A DNA stretch of 64,000 nucleotides from Branchipolynoe longqiensis (Eukaryota > Annelida > Polychaeta > Phyllodocida > Polynoidae), in assembly GCA_030323885.1 (NCBI GenBank), contig CM059198.1, positions 61,468,917 to 61,532,916 on the forward strand, given 5' to 3'. The translations under genes and the position numbers were made by a program. Each line of letters opens with the position of its first letter. Position 1 is the stretch's first letter. The notes below the pieces were generated by a model. That model did not search any database and was not told where the DNA came from. It worked only from the letters and a program-made list of their open reading frames with translations. This document shows, in pieces, positions 21,738 through 32,822 of the stretch.

Positions 21738-22045
21738 GAGAGAGAAAGAGAGAGAGGGAGAGAGGGAGAGAGGGAGAGAGGGAGAGAGGGAGAGAGGGAG
21801 CGAGGGAGCGAGGGAGCGAGAGGGCGAGAGGGCGAGGGAGCGAGGGAGCGAGGGAGCGAGGGAGCGAGGGAGCGAGGGAGCGAGAGGGCGAGAGGGCGAG
21901 AGGCCGAGAGGCCATGAGGGCGAGAGGCCGAGGGGGCCGCGAGGGGGCCGCGAGGGGGCCGCGAGGGGGCCGCGAGGGGGCCGCGAGGGGGCCGCGAGGG
22001 GGCCGCGAGGGGGCCGCGAGGGGGCCGCGAGGGGGCCAGGGAGCA
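21738..22045. repeat. Purine-rich tandem repeats
   Basis: Three successive arrays: GAGGGAGA, then GAGGGAGC/GAGAGGGC, then about ten GAGGGGGCCGC units. Open frames here are low complexity. Confidence 0.9.
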
Positions 22046-22056
22046 GCCGAGATTCT

Positions 22057-22785
22057 ATTAAAGTTGCATAATCCGATGGTTTTGAGTTTCTGTCATTTTC
22101 CAGATAAATACGTTAAAGTTGCATAGTCCGATGGTTTTGAGTTTCTGTCATTTTCCAGATAAATACGTTAAAGTTGCATAGTCCGATGGTTTTGAGTTTC
22201 TGTGATTTTCCAGATAAATACGTTAACGTTGCATAGTCCGGTGGTTTTGAGTTTGTCATTTTCCGGATAAATACGTTAGATTTGCATAGTCTGATGGTTT
22301 TGAGTTTGTCATTTTCCGGATAAATACGTTAGATTTGCATAGTCTGATGGTTTTGAGTTTGTCATTTTCCAGATAAATATGTTAAAGCTGCATAGTCTGA
22401 TGAATTTGAGATTCTGTCCGATGGTTTTGAGTTTCTGTGATTTTCCAGATAAATACGTTAACGTTGCATAGTCCGGTGGTTTTGAGTTTGTCATTTTCCG
22501 GATAAATACGTTAGATTTGCATAGTCTGATGGTTTTGAGTTTGTCATTTTCCGGATAAATACGTTAGATTTGCATAGTCTGATGGTTTTGAGTTTGTCAT
22601 TTTCCAGATAAATATGTTAAAGCTGCATAGTCTGATGAATTTGAGATTCTGTCCGATGGTTTTGAGTTTCTGTCATTTTCCAGATAAATACGTTAAAGTT
22701 GCATAGTCCGATGGTTTTGAGTTTGTCATTTTCCGGATAAATACGTTAAAGTTGCATAGTCCGATGGTTTTGAGTTTCTGTCATG
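22057..22785. repeat. Tandem array of the M-MITE terminal 54 bp
   Basis: About 13 head-to-tail units start GTTGCATAGTCCGATGG, continue TTTTGAGTTTCTGTCATTT and end AGATAAATACGTTAAA. A block of about 236 bp is duplicated (22199-22436 and 22436-22671), giving higher-order structure. The array passes at 22786 into a single M-MITE body. Confidence 0.9.
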
Positions 22786-23060
22786 ATTATCTCCTTTACT
22801 TTTGGTTCAAGTCACTTTTATTTTAAACGGTAGTCTTTGTAGATATTTGAAGTGCAAACCTTTAAAATTAGTTCTGGCACACATGCGAAAGCTCTGACAC
22901 CAGAGACTTCTGCAGTAACATGTTCTATTAAATTAACTCAGTGTCCTCTCATACACAGAAACAAATGCTTAATAAGTGCATATATATATATATCGAAGTT
23001 AGATATGTAGAATCACATCGAGATAATTGTTTTGGTTTTGAAAAAGTGATACTTCATCAA
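22786..23060. mobile_element. M-MITE body continuing from the array
   Basis: Standard M-MITE interior (GATATTTGAAGTGCAAACCT, ACAAATGCTTAATAAGTGCA) that loses its far end at TGATACTTCATCAA, where a SINE-A fragment begins. Confidence 0.75.
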
Positions 23061-23170
23061 GTGGGGCAGCACTATAAAGATACCATCTGTGCGTCTAGTG
23101 ACAAGTCGGTATCCATCCTGATGTGACCTTAGCTGATGCTAGGACGTAAAACTCCACCAAACAGTATATT
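23061..23170 (+). repeat. SINE-A 3' fragment
   Basis: GTGGGGCAGCACTATAAAG to GCTAGGACGTAAAACTCCAC. Confidence 0.8.
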
Positions 23171-23744
23171 GTGGTGTAATACACTCACCCCCCTGGGACA
23201 TGCTGTCAGAAAACCATCAATGTTTCCCACGTGTCTTGTGCGAGTTAGGAATAGTTGTCCCCCAAAAGTTTACGCGTGGCTGATTTCCATATTCAATGTT
23301 GGACATGGTGCCGAACGAGTGCCGTATCCTAGTGAAGCGGCGCTATAAAGCGGCTTTGAGTGACCGGTCTCAAAAGTCAGTTCCATGATTGAATACAACG
23401 AAATGACCTCAGTGTAAAATTGTCCGCTGTTTAGTCACAGCAGAGGCATGAGCGATATACGAGTAGGGAAGTGTATGATATAGGCCTAATATATCCAGGT
23501 GGCGCCACTGGGGAGGCGGGCTCACCGGCCTGAAGGCAGGGAGGGTCCGGGTAGGCAGTGCATGAAAGGCACCCCCCCCCCCCCCCCCCCCCTGGGGTAG
23601 TCTGTGGAGGAAGAATCTGGGAGGGAGGGTCTTAGGATGCTTAGGATGCTTAGGATGCTTAGGTGTCGATGGGGTAGCTATTAATAAATAATATAAGTTG
23701 AGCATGGCAACTGGGTGGAGTTATAGGTTGGTTAGCCGATTAAG

Positions 23745-24080
23745 GATCGGTTGGTTGTTGGAGTGATAGGTCATAGCAACATCTAAGGTAATATCAGGAT
23801 CAGTACCGACTTGTGACAGGGCGCACTCATAGTCATAGTGACTTTATAGTGCTGTACCACTGGGAGACGAGGCCACCATCACCATGACCTGATAGCCCAC
23901 TCAGTCACATTATCTTGACACCAAGCCATCCAGTCCTTGCCCACTCCTAATAGTGTCGAAGAAGCGACAAGTATCAATTTTTTAAGTCATTGATTTGATT
24001 CGACCGGGAATTGAACTCCTGACCTTCCGAACGGGAGGCTAGGGCTCTACCGATTCGGCGACTGCATCCGGTACCGCCGA
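23745..24080 (-). repeat. SINE-A copy, full length
   Basis: The tail complement CATAGCAACATCTAAGG is at the left. The head complement, with GCTCTACCGATTCGGCGAC, is at the right. Confidence 0.85.
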
Positions 24081-24240
24081 TAAAGGAAAATCTATGCAGA
24101 ATGCATTTGATTAATCACGATGCTCTTGCGCTAACCCATGATTCTACTGAGTAATATTTATAAATATGCTGTGTGATTTCCATGAAAAGGTGAATTTTAT
24201 ATTTCACTTGTTTTGATGCGCTATTGTCAGGCATGTGCGC

Positions 24241-24695
24241 ATAAAGCCCCAGTCACACCTACCCGGACGAGCCCCGGATTTTGAGCCGGACCACCCCCAG
24301 ACCAGTCGCCCGGACTGTCCCGGACAGCGCCGGATAAAATCGCTATTTTCATCGTTTTTTGCCTCGCGGGCACACATACCCGGCCGGTGCTATCCGGGGG
24401 TGGTCCGGGGGTGAACCGGGGCCTATCCGGGGTTGGTCCGGGGCTGTTTCGCTACTACTACTACTACCATGCCAGATCGAGCCCAGATGCCCCAGACCGC
24501 CCAGATGTTTTAAACATTTTAAAACATCCGGGGCGGAACCCAGACCAGCCACGGATCACGCCGGATCACCACAGACGAGCCACAGACGAGCCACGGACGA
24601 GACACGGACGAGACACGGATCGCCACGGACCACCCCGGATGACGGTCCGGGGCTCGTCCGGCCTCTGATCCGGGTAAGTATGACTTTGGCTTTAC
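24241..24695. mobile_element. E element E6
   Basis: The left end is ATAAAGCCCCAGTCACACCT followed by ACCCGGACGAG. The right end reads inward GTAAAGCCAAAGTCATACTT then ACCCGGATCAG. The interior is CCGGAC, CACGGACGAG and CCGGGG words. The core GTTTTAAACATTTTAAAAC is at 24507-24525, about 60 percent along. Confidence 0.75.
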
Positions 24696-24924
24696 TGGCA
24701 AAGTAGAGCTGGTTGAGGAGTCCTGGGACTGATGGTAAGCTCGTCTGGGCATGTCAGTGCTATGTGGTGGAGTTAGGTCGTCCCTGCCGAGCTCCCGTGA
24801 AATGCTACACTTTTTAACCTTGCCATGCAACTAGCGAGTGTGGTCAGCGCCATAAAACAGAATGGATCCTTTGGATTTGAACGCTTCAGGAGAAATCTTC
24901 GGCAGCAGGGAGATGAATGGCTTT

Positions 24925-25220
24925 CTCTGTGGCGGAGTGGTTAGAGTGTCTGACTTTTTTCTAGGTCGGACTCCTAATCTCAAGGTCGGTGGTTCGATTC
25001 CCCATGCCCCCATCTCTGCCAATTTGGATTTCCACTGCTGTGTATAACTTACAGCATCATCAAAGGCCAGTTGCTCTCATACCATGTCTATGTGGGAGGT
25101 TAAAAATCCCTTGGGTCAGTAAAAGTGTAGGCTCGGGCTTTCTATCGACAAACTGTCTAATGGTGAAAACAAGCCTATTCAGGCTTATCCATGATAGGCA
25201 GTATAAATCTTCAACAAACA
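24925..25220 (+). repeat. SINE-B copy, full length
   Basis: CTCTGTGGCGGAGTGGTTAG head, GGTTCGATTCC B box, GATAGGCAGTATAAATCTTC end with a short A-rich tail. Confidence 0.9.
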
Positions 25221-25518
25221 AAAATCGGCAGTGGTGCGGTCTAACTTCTCAAATGGTTATGATTGCGAAAGTAACTAAGCAAAGTATCAACGTAAATTTG
25301 AAAAACAGCTTGTTACACAAACCATTCAGCAGATGGTTCTGCGGTGAAGAATGACCTGGGGTCCCAACTTCACTACCTGTGCCCCCACGAGAAATAAACA
25401 TGAATGAAGTATCATGAATGCTGGCAATAAACAATCATGGATATTCCCGATACTGTGAACACGTCCTGACCGACTGGCCGATGACGATGAGAGCAGGCTG
25501 AAATCTTTTCCTAGACAA

Positions 25519-26138
25519 ACCAGACGGGATGGCCGAATGAGTAAAGCCTGGTACACACCTCCCGCATACGATTCACGCGCTAAAACTGACTGCCCGACGC
25601 GACCTGTCACAACCCGACCCATCCCGTTTCCCAACTAAAACTGCCCGATTCATTTTTCGAATCTTATAAGATTCCAGTCCTAAGCCCTCAAACTGACTTT
25701 TAAGTCATGAATCAGAAGGCTCAGGTGTGTTAGGGGGTCACACACCTCAAGACTGAAACCGACTAAAACTCAAACTTAGTCACAAAATCGGCAGTTTTAG
25801 GTTTTATACGGGAGGTGTGTACCAGGCATTAGAGCGTGCATCTCCCTTCCTGGTAGATCGTGGGTTCGAACCCTGGTCGAGTCAAACCAATGACTTAAGA
25901 ATTGATACGTGTCACTTCCTCACCAGGCGCTCGGCATTATTACGACATGGCAAGGACTGGTGTGCTCAGTGTCAGGATAATGTAACTGAGTGGGATACCA
26001 GGTCATTGTGCAGGCAGCCTGGTTTCCCAGTGGGACAGCACTATTAAGTCGCCATGAGTGTGCAATGTCACAAGTTGGAACCCATCCTGATATGACCTTA
26101 GATATTGCTAGGACGTAAAACAACAACAAACAAACATA
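25519..26138 (+). repeat. SINE-A copy with 10-bp target duplication, split by E7
   Basis: TCCTAGACAA is repeated at 25509-25518 and 26139-26148. The head starts CCAGACGGGATGGCCGAATG, is interrupted by E7, and resumes AGAGCGTGCATCTCCC. The B box is GGTTCGAACCC and the tail ACGTAAAACAACAACAAAC. Confidence 0.9.
25543..25830. mobile_element. E element E7 inside a SINE-A head
   Basis: The ends are near-perfect inverted repeats, AAAGCCTGGTACACACCTCC and TAATGCCTGGTACACACCTC read inward. The interior uses CTGCCCGA and AAACTGAC words. This is the most divergent member of the group: GGTACACAC replaces NGTCACAC. Confidence 0.7.
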
Positions 26139-26439
26139 TCCTAGACAAGGATTGGAGAGGGTGAAGTCGCGCATGCATTAGTATCAGTTTCCATCAATAG
26201 ATGGGTCATATTATACCCACCGTGTTGATGGTTCGATAATTTAACTCTGGACTCCGATAACTATAGCAATAATAAGCGGATTTCATGTCAGTATTTTATT
26301 TATCAAATTATTTTTTATCGAAGCTTTTCACATTTTTTTGTAAGCTTAGAAGGGTTGCCAACATTGGAATATGAAAAACCGGAAGATCTTAAGGGATGTT
26401 ATATTGGAGGGTCTGGGGGTATTTTTTTCCACAAATAAT

Positions 26440-27332
26440 CACCGGGCGCGGTGGCCTAATCAGTAGAGCGCCTGCCGCGCGTGCGGAAGGTCCAGAGTTC
26501 AGACTGGGATCAGTGACTAGGTATGTACGTTTACCTAGACTGCACCCTGTGGGTGCTGTACTTACACACATCTGGGCAGTGATCTGGTACTAGGTACGTA
26601 CGTATACCTCGACTGCACCATGTGAGTGCTGTACTTACACACATCTGGGCAGTGATCTGGTACTAGGTACGTACATATACCAAGACTGTGCCCTGGGAGT
26701 GCTGTACTTACACACATCTGGGCAGTGATCAGGTACTCGGTATGTACGTATACCTAGACTGCACCCTGTGAGTGCTGTACTTACACACATCTGGGCAGTG
26801 ATCTGGTACTAGGTACGTATACCTATACTGCACCCTGTGAGTGCTGTACTTAGACACATCTGGGCAATGATCTGGTACTAGGTTCGTCCGTATACCTAGA
26901 TTGCGCCCTTTGAGTGCTGTACTTACACACATCTGGGCAGTGATCAGGTACTAGGTATGTATGTATACCTAGACTGCGCCCTGTGAGTGCTGTACTTACA
27001 CACATCTGGGCAGTGATCTGGTACTAGGTACATATGTATACCTAGACTGCACCATGTGAGTGTTGCACTTACACACATCTGGGCAGTGATCTGGTACTAG
27101 GTATGTACTTATACCTAGACTGCGCCCTGTGAGTGTTGTACTTACACACATCTGGGCAGTGATCATGTACTAGGTACGTACATATACCTAGACTGCGCCA
27201 TGTGAGTGTTGTACTTACACACATCTGGGCAGTGATCAGGTACTAGGTACGTACATATACCTAGACTGCGCCATGTGAGTGATGTACTTACACACATCTG
27301 GGCAGTGATCTGGTACTAGGTATGTATGTACA
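26440..27332. repeat. 73-bp satellite abutting a SINE-A head
   Basis: A SINE-A head (26440-26505, CACCGGGCGCGGTGGCCTAA) stops near its B box. Then 11-12 units of 73 bp follow, each with ACACATCTGGGCAGTGATC and GTATACCTAGACTGC. Spacing between successive ATCTGGG motifs is mostly 73 bp. Confidence 0.9.
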
Positions 27333-27382
27333 CTGACACCCCACAGTCGCGGCTTGTAACTATTTATACATCTTCCACCTAG

Positions 27383-27474
27383 ACCCGCCCTCACCACTAT
27401 CACAACAGCCACCCCCTGCACCAACGCACACACAGGACTGGGAGGACTACTGGGGAGACCCGCCCGCTTCCAAT
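27383..27474 (+). CDS. Candidate exon, unknown product
   Basis: A 92-nt segment is bounded by an acceptor (ACATCTTCCACCTAG) and a good donor (AAT|GTAGGT). One frame gives 30 codons with a proline-rich start and the end THTQDWEDYWGDPPASN. The WEDYWGD cluster does not look like noise from a repeat, and the segment matches no repeat family here. It is on the opposite strand from the coiled-coil gene. I do not recognise the protein. Confidence 0.3.
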
Positions 27475-27483
27475 GTAGGTTGG

Positions 27484-27790
27484 GTTGGTTGGTTGTTGGA
27501 GTTTTACGGCCTGGCAACATCTAAGGTCATATCACGACAGGTACCGACTTGTGACAGTGCGCATTCATGGCGACGTTATAGTGCCGCCCCACTGGGAGAC
27601 CAGGACACTGAACCAATCCGGTCCTTTGTCCTATCCTAATAATGACAAGTGCCTGGCTAGGAAGCGACGAGTATCAATGTCTAAGTCGTCGGTTTAACTC
27701 GACCTGGGTTTGAACCCGTGGGTTTGAATCCCACGATCTACCAAAACGGGAGACGGACGTTGAACTCATTCGGCCATCCTGTCCGGTCTC
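27484..27790 (-). repeat. SINE-A copy merging into a 66-bp satellite
   Basis: Tail complement GTTTTACGGCCTGGCAACAT, body shortened, head complement GAACTCATTCGGCCATCCTG at the right. Confidence 0.8.
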
Positions 27791-28365
27791 AGTGTAGGAC
27801 ATCGTGTGGACTGATCCATGTCCGAGTTAAACTAATCGGCCATCCTGTCTGGTCTCAGTGTAAGACATCGTGTGGACTGATCCATGTCCGAGTTAAACTA
27901 ATCGGCCATCCTGTCTGGTCTCAGTGTAGGACATCGTGTGGACGGATCCATGTCCAAGTTAAACTAATCGGCCATCCTGTCTGGTCTCAGTGTAGGACAT
28001 CGTGTGGACGGATCCATGTCCGAGTTAAACTAATCGGCCATCCTGTCTGGTCTCAGGGTAGGACATCGTGTGGACTGATCCATGTCCGAGTTAAGCTAAT
28101 CGACCATCCTGTCTGGTCTCAGGGTAGGACATCGTGTGGACGGGTCCATGCCGAGTTAAACTATCGGCCATCCTGTCTGGTCTCAGGGTAGGAGATCGTG
28201 TGGACGGATCCATGTCCGCATTAAACTAATCGGCCATCCTGTCTGGTCTCAGTGTAGGACTTTGTGTGGACTGATCAATGTCCGAGTTAAACTAATCGGC
28301 CATCCTGTCTGGTCTCAGTGTAGGACATCGTGTGGACTGATCCATGTCCGAGTTAAACTGAAGCT
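27765..28365. repeat. 66-bp satellite containing SINE-A head sequence
   Basis: Nine to ten units of 66 bp, each with TCGGCCATCCTGTCTGGTCT (the SINE-A head complement) joined to CATCGTGTGGACTGATCCAT. The 157-codon open frame across it is a repeat artefact. Confidence 0.9.
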
Positions 28366-28410
28366 TCACTCAATTGATACTTGTCGGAACGTGTCCTGGC
28401 ACTCGGCATT

Positions 28411-28960
28411 ACTGGGATAATGTCATGGGGGTGATGAAAATGGGAAATATTGTGCCTAGAGCGGGACTCGAACCTACATCTCTTTGAATTCTGGGCCATT
28501 CCGGGCCAGTGTGCTAGCCATTACACCACCTAGGCTCCCTGATATCAACACACTACCCATGCCTACATGTCTATGTTGTCACTTGCGTCCGAGGTCAGTG
28601 CAGACTACTACACTCGTCCCCCAGGAATTGTAAGTCTTTTAAATGGTCATTTAATGCTTACAATTACATAAACACAGGCAAAGCACTAACACATACATAC
28701 ACAGGGTAGGTTCAACAACCATACAGCGTGTAGCTGTACAGGATCCTGGTCATGGCACCAGAGTCATGGGGGTGATGAAAATGGGAAATATTCTGCCTAG
28801 AGCGGGACTCCAACACACATCTCTTTGCATTCTGGACTGTTCCGGGCCAGTGTGCTAAACATTACACCACCTAGGCTCCCTGATATCAACACACTACCCA
28901 CGCCTACCTGTCTATGTGGTCACTTCCCTGAGAGGTCAGTGCAGACTACTACACTAAGAT
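28411..28960 (-). repeat. Two SINE-C copies
   Basis: Copies at 28411-28612 and 28739-28960. On the minus strand the head reads GCCTAGGTGGTGTAATGGCT, then a B-box-like GGTTCGAGTCC closing with CTAGGC. It resembles tRNA-Gln, with a 6-bp acceptor-like pairing. The downstream part includes the complement of GAGGTCAGTGCAGACTACT. Confidence 0.8.
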
Positions 28961-28969
28961 AACTTGTTG

Positions 28970-29185
28970 GCTTAATGTTAGGATCATGTGACTGAGTGGG
29001 ATATCGGCATAACCGTGGTAGCCTTTGTGTATGGTTAATGCCACTGAGTGTAATTTCAAGTGGGTCATGGTTCTGGCTTAACGCTAGTTATTGTAGTCTT
29101 GCAACACTATAAAGTCAGCATGAGTGCACGATGTAATGACTGGATACAGCAAGGACATAACACCCAATCAATCAATCACTGACAA
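28970..29185 (+). repeat. SINE-A 3' half, degenerate
   Basis: GGATCATGTGACTGAGTGGG to AGCAAGGACATAACACCC, with extra sequence near 29020-29080. Confidence 0.65.
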
Positions 29186-29194
29186 ACTTAGTGT

Positions 29195-30135
29195 CTAACT
29201 CACTGCCCAACTCACTCACTAATTCACTCACTCACTCACTCACTCACTCACTCACTCACTCACTCACTCATTCACTCACTCACTCATTCACTCACTCATC
29301 CATTCATTCACTCATTCACTCACTCACTCACTCACTCACTCATTCACTCACTCACTCACTCACTCATTCACTCACTCACTTACTCACTCACTCATTCAAG
29401 CAACTCACTCACTCATGCACTCACTCACTCATTCACTCACTCACTCACTCATTCACTCATTCACTCACTCACTCACTCATTCAAGCAACTCACTCACTCA
29501 TGCACTCACTCACTCACTCACTCACTCACACACTCACTCATTCACTCACTCATTCACTCACCCATTCACTCATTCACTCATTCACTCATTCAAGCAACTC
29601 ACTCACTCATTCACTCATTCATTCAAGCAACTCACTTCCCAAACACTTGACTGTACCCGATGGCCGAATCAGTAAGAGCGCAAGATTCCCGTGCTTAACG
29701 TCGAGAGTTCGAATCCCGGCCGGGTCAAGATGTTACCAGGGCGTAAAACCTCAGCAAACTGATTCACTCATCAACTCACTCAATCACCAACTAACTTACC
29801 AACTCACTCACCAACTCACTCACTCACTCACTCAATCACTCACTCACTCACTCACCAACTCATTCATTCATTCATTCATTCGCTCACTCGCTCACTGTCA
29901 TTCACTCACTCACTGTAATTCACACATTCAATGTCATTCACTCACTGTCACTCATTCATTCACTCACTCACTGTCACTTATTCATTCACTCACTCACTAT
30001 CACTCATTCACCCACTCACTGTCACTCATTCATTCACTTATTCACTGTCACTATTTCACTCACTCACTGTCACCCATTCACTGTCACTCATTCATTCACT
30101 CACTCACTGTCACTCATTCACTGTCACTCATTACT
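29195..30135. repeat. (CACT)n-type microsatellite, about 900 bp
   Basis: CACT, ATTC and later CACTGTCACTCATT units. The long LTHS-type open frame is a simple-repeat artefact. A shortened SINE-A (head plus tail, body deleted) sits inside at 29652-29760 (CCGATGGCCGAATCAGTAAG to CAGGGCGTAAAACCTCAGC). Confidence 0.95.
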
Positions 30136-30607
30136 GATGTCATTTGTTTAATGCCAAGATGACCGGAAGTGGCTAGGGAAGGGGGATGGATGTGTCAGTT
30201 GTTTGCTGACAAATCAAATCCCCACCATCCTCCTGATGCAACCCTAGATGTGGCTAGAGCGTAACACTCCAATAACCCTACCAAAACCGCTTTTGCGCAG
30301 GCGTATTCCACGTGTGCGCATCCGTTTTCTTTGTTGGGGCAATGCGTTGACGTCCTAGCAACATCGAAGGTCATATCAGACTACAGAGTGGTAGAAAGGA
30401 TTTGATATATACGGATGACAAAGTGAGGCTGTTTGAGACTCTACCAGCATGCACTCCGAAAATATAGCTGCCATATTGGAAGGATGATAATGAGAGATGA
30501 CATGGGTAACTTTGAGGCCCTCACCTTGCATGTACTGACCTATTTTTGTTTTTGTACATTAGTTGATTAAGCAGGGCAACATTTCAGTCGCAGACGACTG
30601 GTCTTCC

Positions 30608-30780
30608 TCATTCCACTGCTTCTTGCCCTATCCTAATAATGCTGAGCGTCTGGCTAGGAAGCGACAAGTATCAATTTTAAAGTCATTGGTTTGACTCGAC
30701 CAGGATTCGAACCCACGATCCCACGATCTACCAACATGGGAGATGGACGCTCTAACTCATTCGGCCATCCCGTCTGAGTT
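30608..30780 (-). repeat. SINE-A 5' half
   Basis: CCTATCCTAATAATGCTGAG, then the B-box complement GGATTCGAACCC, then head CATTCGGCCATCCCGTCTG. Confidence 0.8.
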
Positions 30781-31021
30781 CCCATGTGGAGGTCCGGGGG
30801 TTTGAACCGGGACTGAATTAAGACGAGGATTTACTAATACAGTAGTTATGTCAGCCACAGATAGTGGACAATTATGACGCTTTCAAAATGGCCAATGATC
30901 ACGCCTCGATGACGTCACTTAAACATCTATCCCTCTTCGCTACTGATACGGAGAGCTGAGCACATGGCGCCCCCACGCGGCCGTTGCCTGTGCAATCAGA
31001 CAGCGGCTCCATGACCGGGCA

Positions 31022-31595
31022 GCTATAGCCCCTTTCACACCCACAACTTTAGGCCGAACTAGATAAGGCGAACTAGAGGAGGCAAACTAGGTGTCCTGTC
31101 CACACATGCAGTACTTGGGGCGGTTTAAGGTGGAAATCGATATCTGCGCATGAGCGAGTCCATACTAACCAGCACCAGTTTCGGTTAGTCGACGTCGCCA
31201 CAAGAGAGTGTGGGTTCGACCTAGATATGTATGGATTGAATCGTATTGTTTTGGAATGATCAAAACTTCTGTTGGCCAGTGAAAACCTAAAAATAAATCA
31301 TGAACCAAATATCTGTACACCTCTAGCCGGTTCATAGATCAAATTATACTATATAGTGCGACGTGCTTAAACCGCTTCAAGTAAACCGCTACCGTCCACA
31401 CAAGCAAGGTGGGCTGACTTAAGCTAGTTCACTTCATATATACTACCTCGCGACGTGGTTTACTTGAAGCAAACTAGATGAGGCGACTTAGCCTTAAGTC
31501 GCCTCAGCGTGGTATCCACACAACCAAATTGAGTCAAACTAAAGGAGGCGAAATAGTTAAGCCGACTTGACTCGCCAGTGTGAACGGGGCTTTAG
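31022..31595. mobile_element. E element E8
   Basis: The ends read inward CTATAGCCCCTTTCACACCC and CTAAAGCCCCGTTCACACTG. The interior is AACTAGATGAGGCGA-type words. The core GTTTTGGAATGATCAAAAC is at 31248-31266, 59 percent from the right end. It lies 30 bp from E9. Confidence 0.75.
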
Positions 31596-31623
31596 TGTGT
31601 GTCGAGGAGAGGCCACGTATGTG

Positions 31624-32344
31624 TTAAGGGCCTGTCACACCACGACGTATAGCCTTAGCTTATGCGGACGTATGTGATTTTCGACCAACACGTCGGCATA
31701 CATCATCATGCGTTACATATACATTAGGCATATGTCGGGTACATTCCGGATACATCGTTATACATCGTCTTACGTCGCCATGCATCGAGGCTCCAAACAT
31801 TTTTTGTTCATGCTCAAAATTTCCAACGTGTGTCGATGTGTGGCTCATACGTTGAACGTGTGGGATACGTCGGTGTACATTGGGATTACGTTAGGGATAC
31901 ATTGGTATACATTTCTGCACTTTAGCCATACATTCAGCTGGTTGGAACGCGCAGTCCGCATACAGTCCACATACTGCCAACGGATGCATTACATACTCCT
32001 AACATACTTCAAACGTATGCCTGCCGTATCTCTAGTGTATTTAACGTATACACCATACTTCTAGTGATGGAGTAACACATGTAACATTGGTCTGCATTCT
32101 GTGAGCGTATGCGAGGATTTTGCGAATGTTTTGCAAACATTTTGCGACGCAAATGAACGCTCTCATATGCTAGGAATATGTCAGAGATATGTTCTGCATA
32201 TGTTACATAAATTTTGTGTACATTGTGTATACACCCATTTTTATCCCCCACCGCTGAAAAGTTCGACGAATTCCGATGTTCTGGCAAATTTTCTAATGTT
32301 GAGCAGGTGCTGATGAGGTACGTCATAGTGTGACAGGGCCTTAA
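31624..32344. mobile_element. E element E9, TTAA-flanked
   Basis: TTAA-GGGCCTGTCACACCACG on the left and, read inward, TTAA-GGCCCTGTCACACTATG on the right, 721 bp. The interior is built of ACATACGTT and GGATACATT words. The core TTTTTTGTTCATGCTCAAAA is near 31802, 74 percent from the right end, so it is inverted relative to E2, E3 and E5. Confidence 0.85.
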
Positions 32345-32509
32345 ACTTGATATGCCGTCTGGCCTAAGGCAGCTGGTTGCGCATTTACTAAATTACTGGT
32401 GTGTGTAAAGTACATAACAGTGCGCACCACGCTTGCCTGGTAGATAGATCTACAGCAGCTATAATGGCAACATTAATGCACCCTAAAGATGAGATTCCAT
32501 ATACACAGA

Positions 32510-32822
32510 GGTTTGTTTGTTTGTTGTTGTTTTATGTCCTAGCAACATCTAAGGTCATATCAGGATGGATACCGACTTGTGACAGTGCACACTCATGGGG
32601 ACTTTACAGTGCTGCCCCACTGGGAGACCAGGCCACCAGCACCATGACCTGATATCCCACTCAGTCACATGTCTCATACATGTCTATGTGGTGTCGGAGG
32701 TTAAAAATCCCTTGGGTCGGTAAAAGTGTAGGCTCAGGCTTTCTATCGACAAACTGTCTAATGGTGAAAACAAGTCTATTCAGACTTATCCATGATAGGC
32801 ACTATAAATCTTCAAGAAAAAA
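32510..32822. repeat. SINE-A (minus) joined to SINE-B 3' part (plus)
   Basis: 32510-32668 is the SINE-A tail and body complement. At 32669 it switches to the SINE-B 3' half (CATGTCTATGTGGTGTCGGA to ATAAATCTTCAAGAAAAAAA). Confidence 0.8.

Noticed and set aside
27718..28191. 157-codon plus-strand ORF with repeated TSCGLIHVRVKLIGHPVWSQ motif
   Set aside because: Translation of the 66-bp satellite, whose unit is 22 codons. It contains antisense SINE-A head and has no splice or start context.
22057..28365. CRISPR-like arrays (regular repeats with spacers)
   Set aside because: The 54-, 66- and 73-bp units are contiguous tandem repeats with no unique spacers, in a eukaryotic context.
28411..28612. 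Functional tRNA-Gln gene
   Set aside because: The head forms an acceptor-like stem, but the anticodon arm is poor, the sequence continues into a conserved body, and it recurs as several diverged copies, so it is SINE-C.
29191..30162. 323-codon open frame of LTHS repeats
   Set aside because: Direct translation of the CACT/ATTC microsatellite; no unique coding sequence or splice context.
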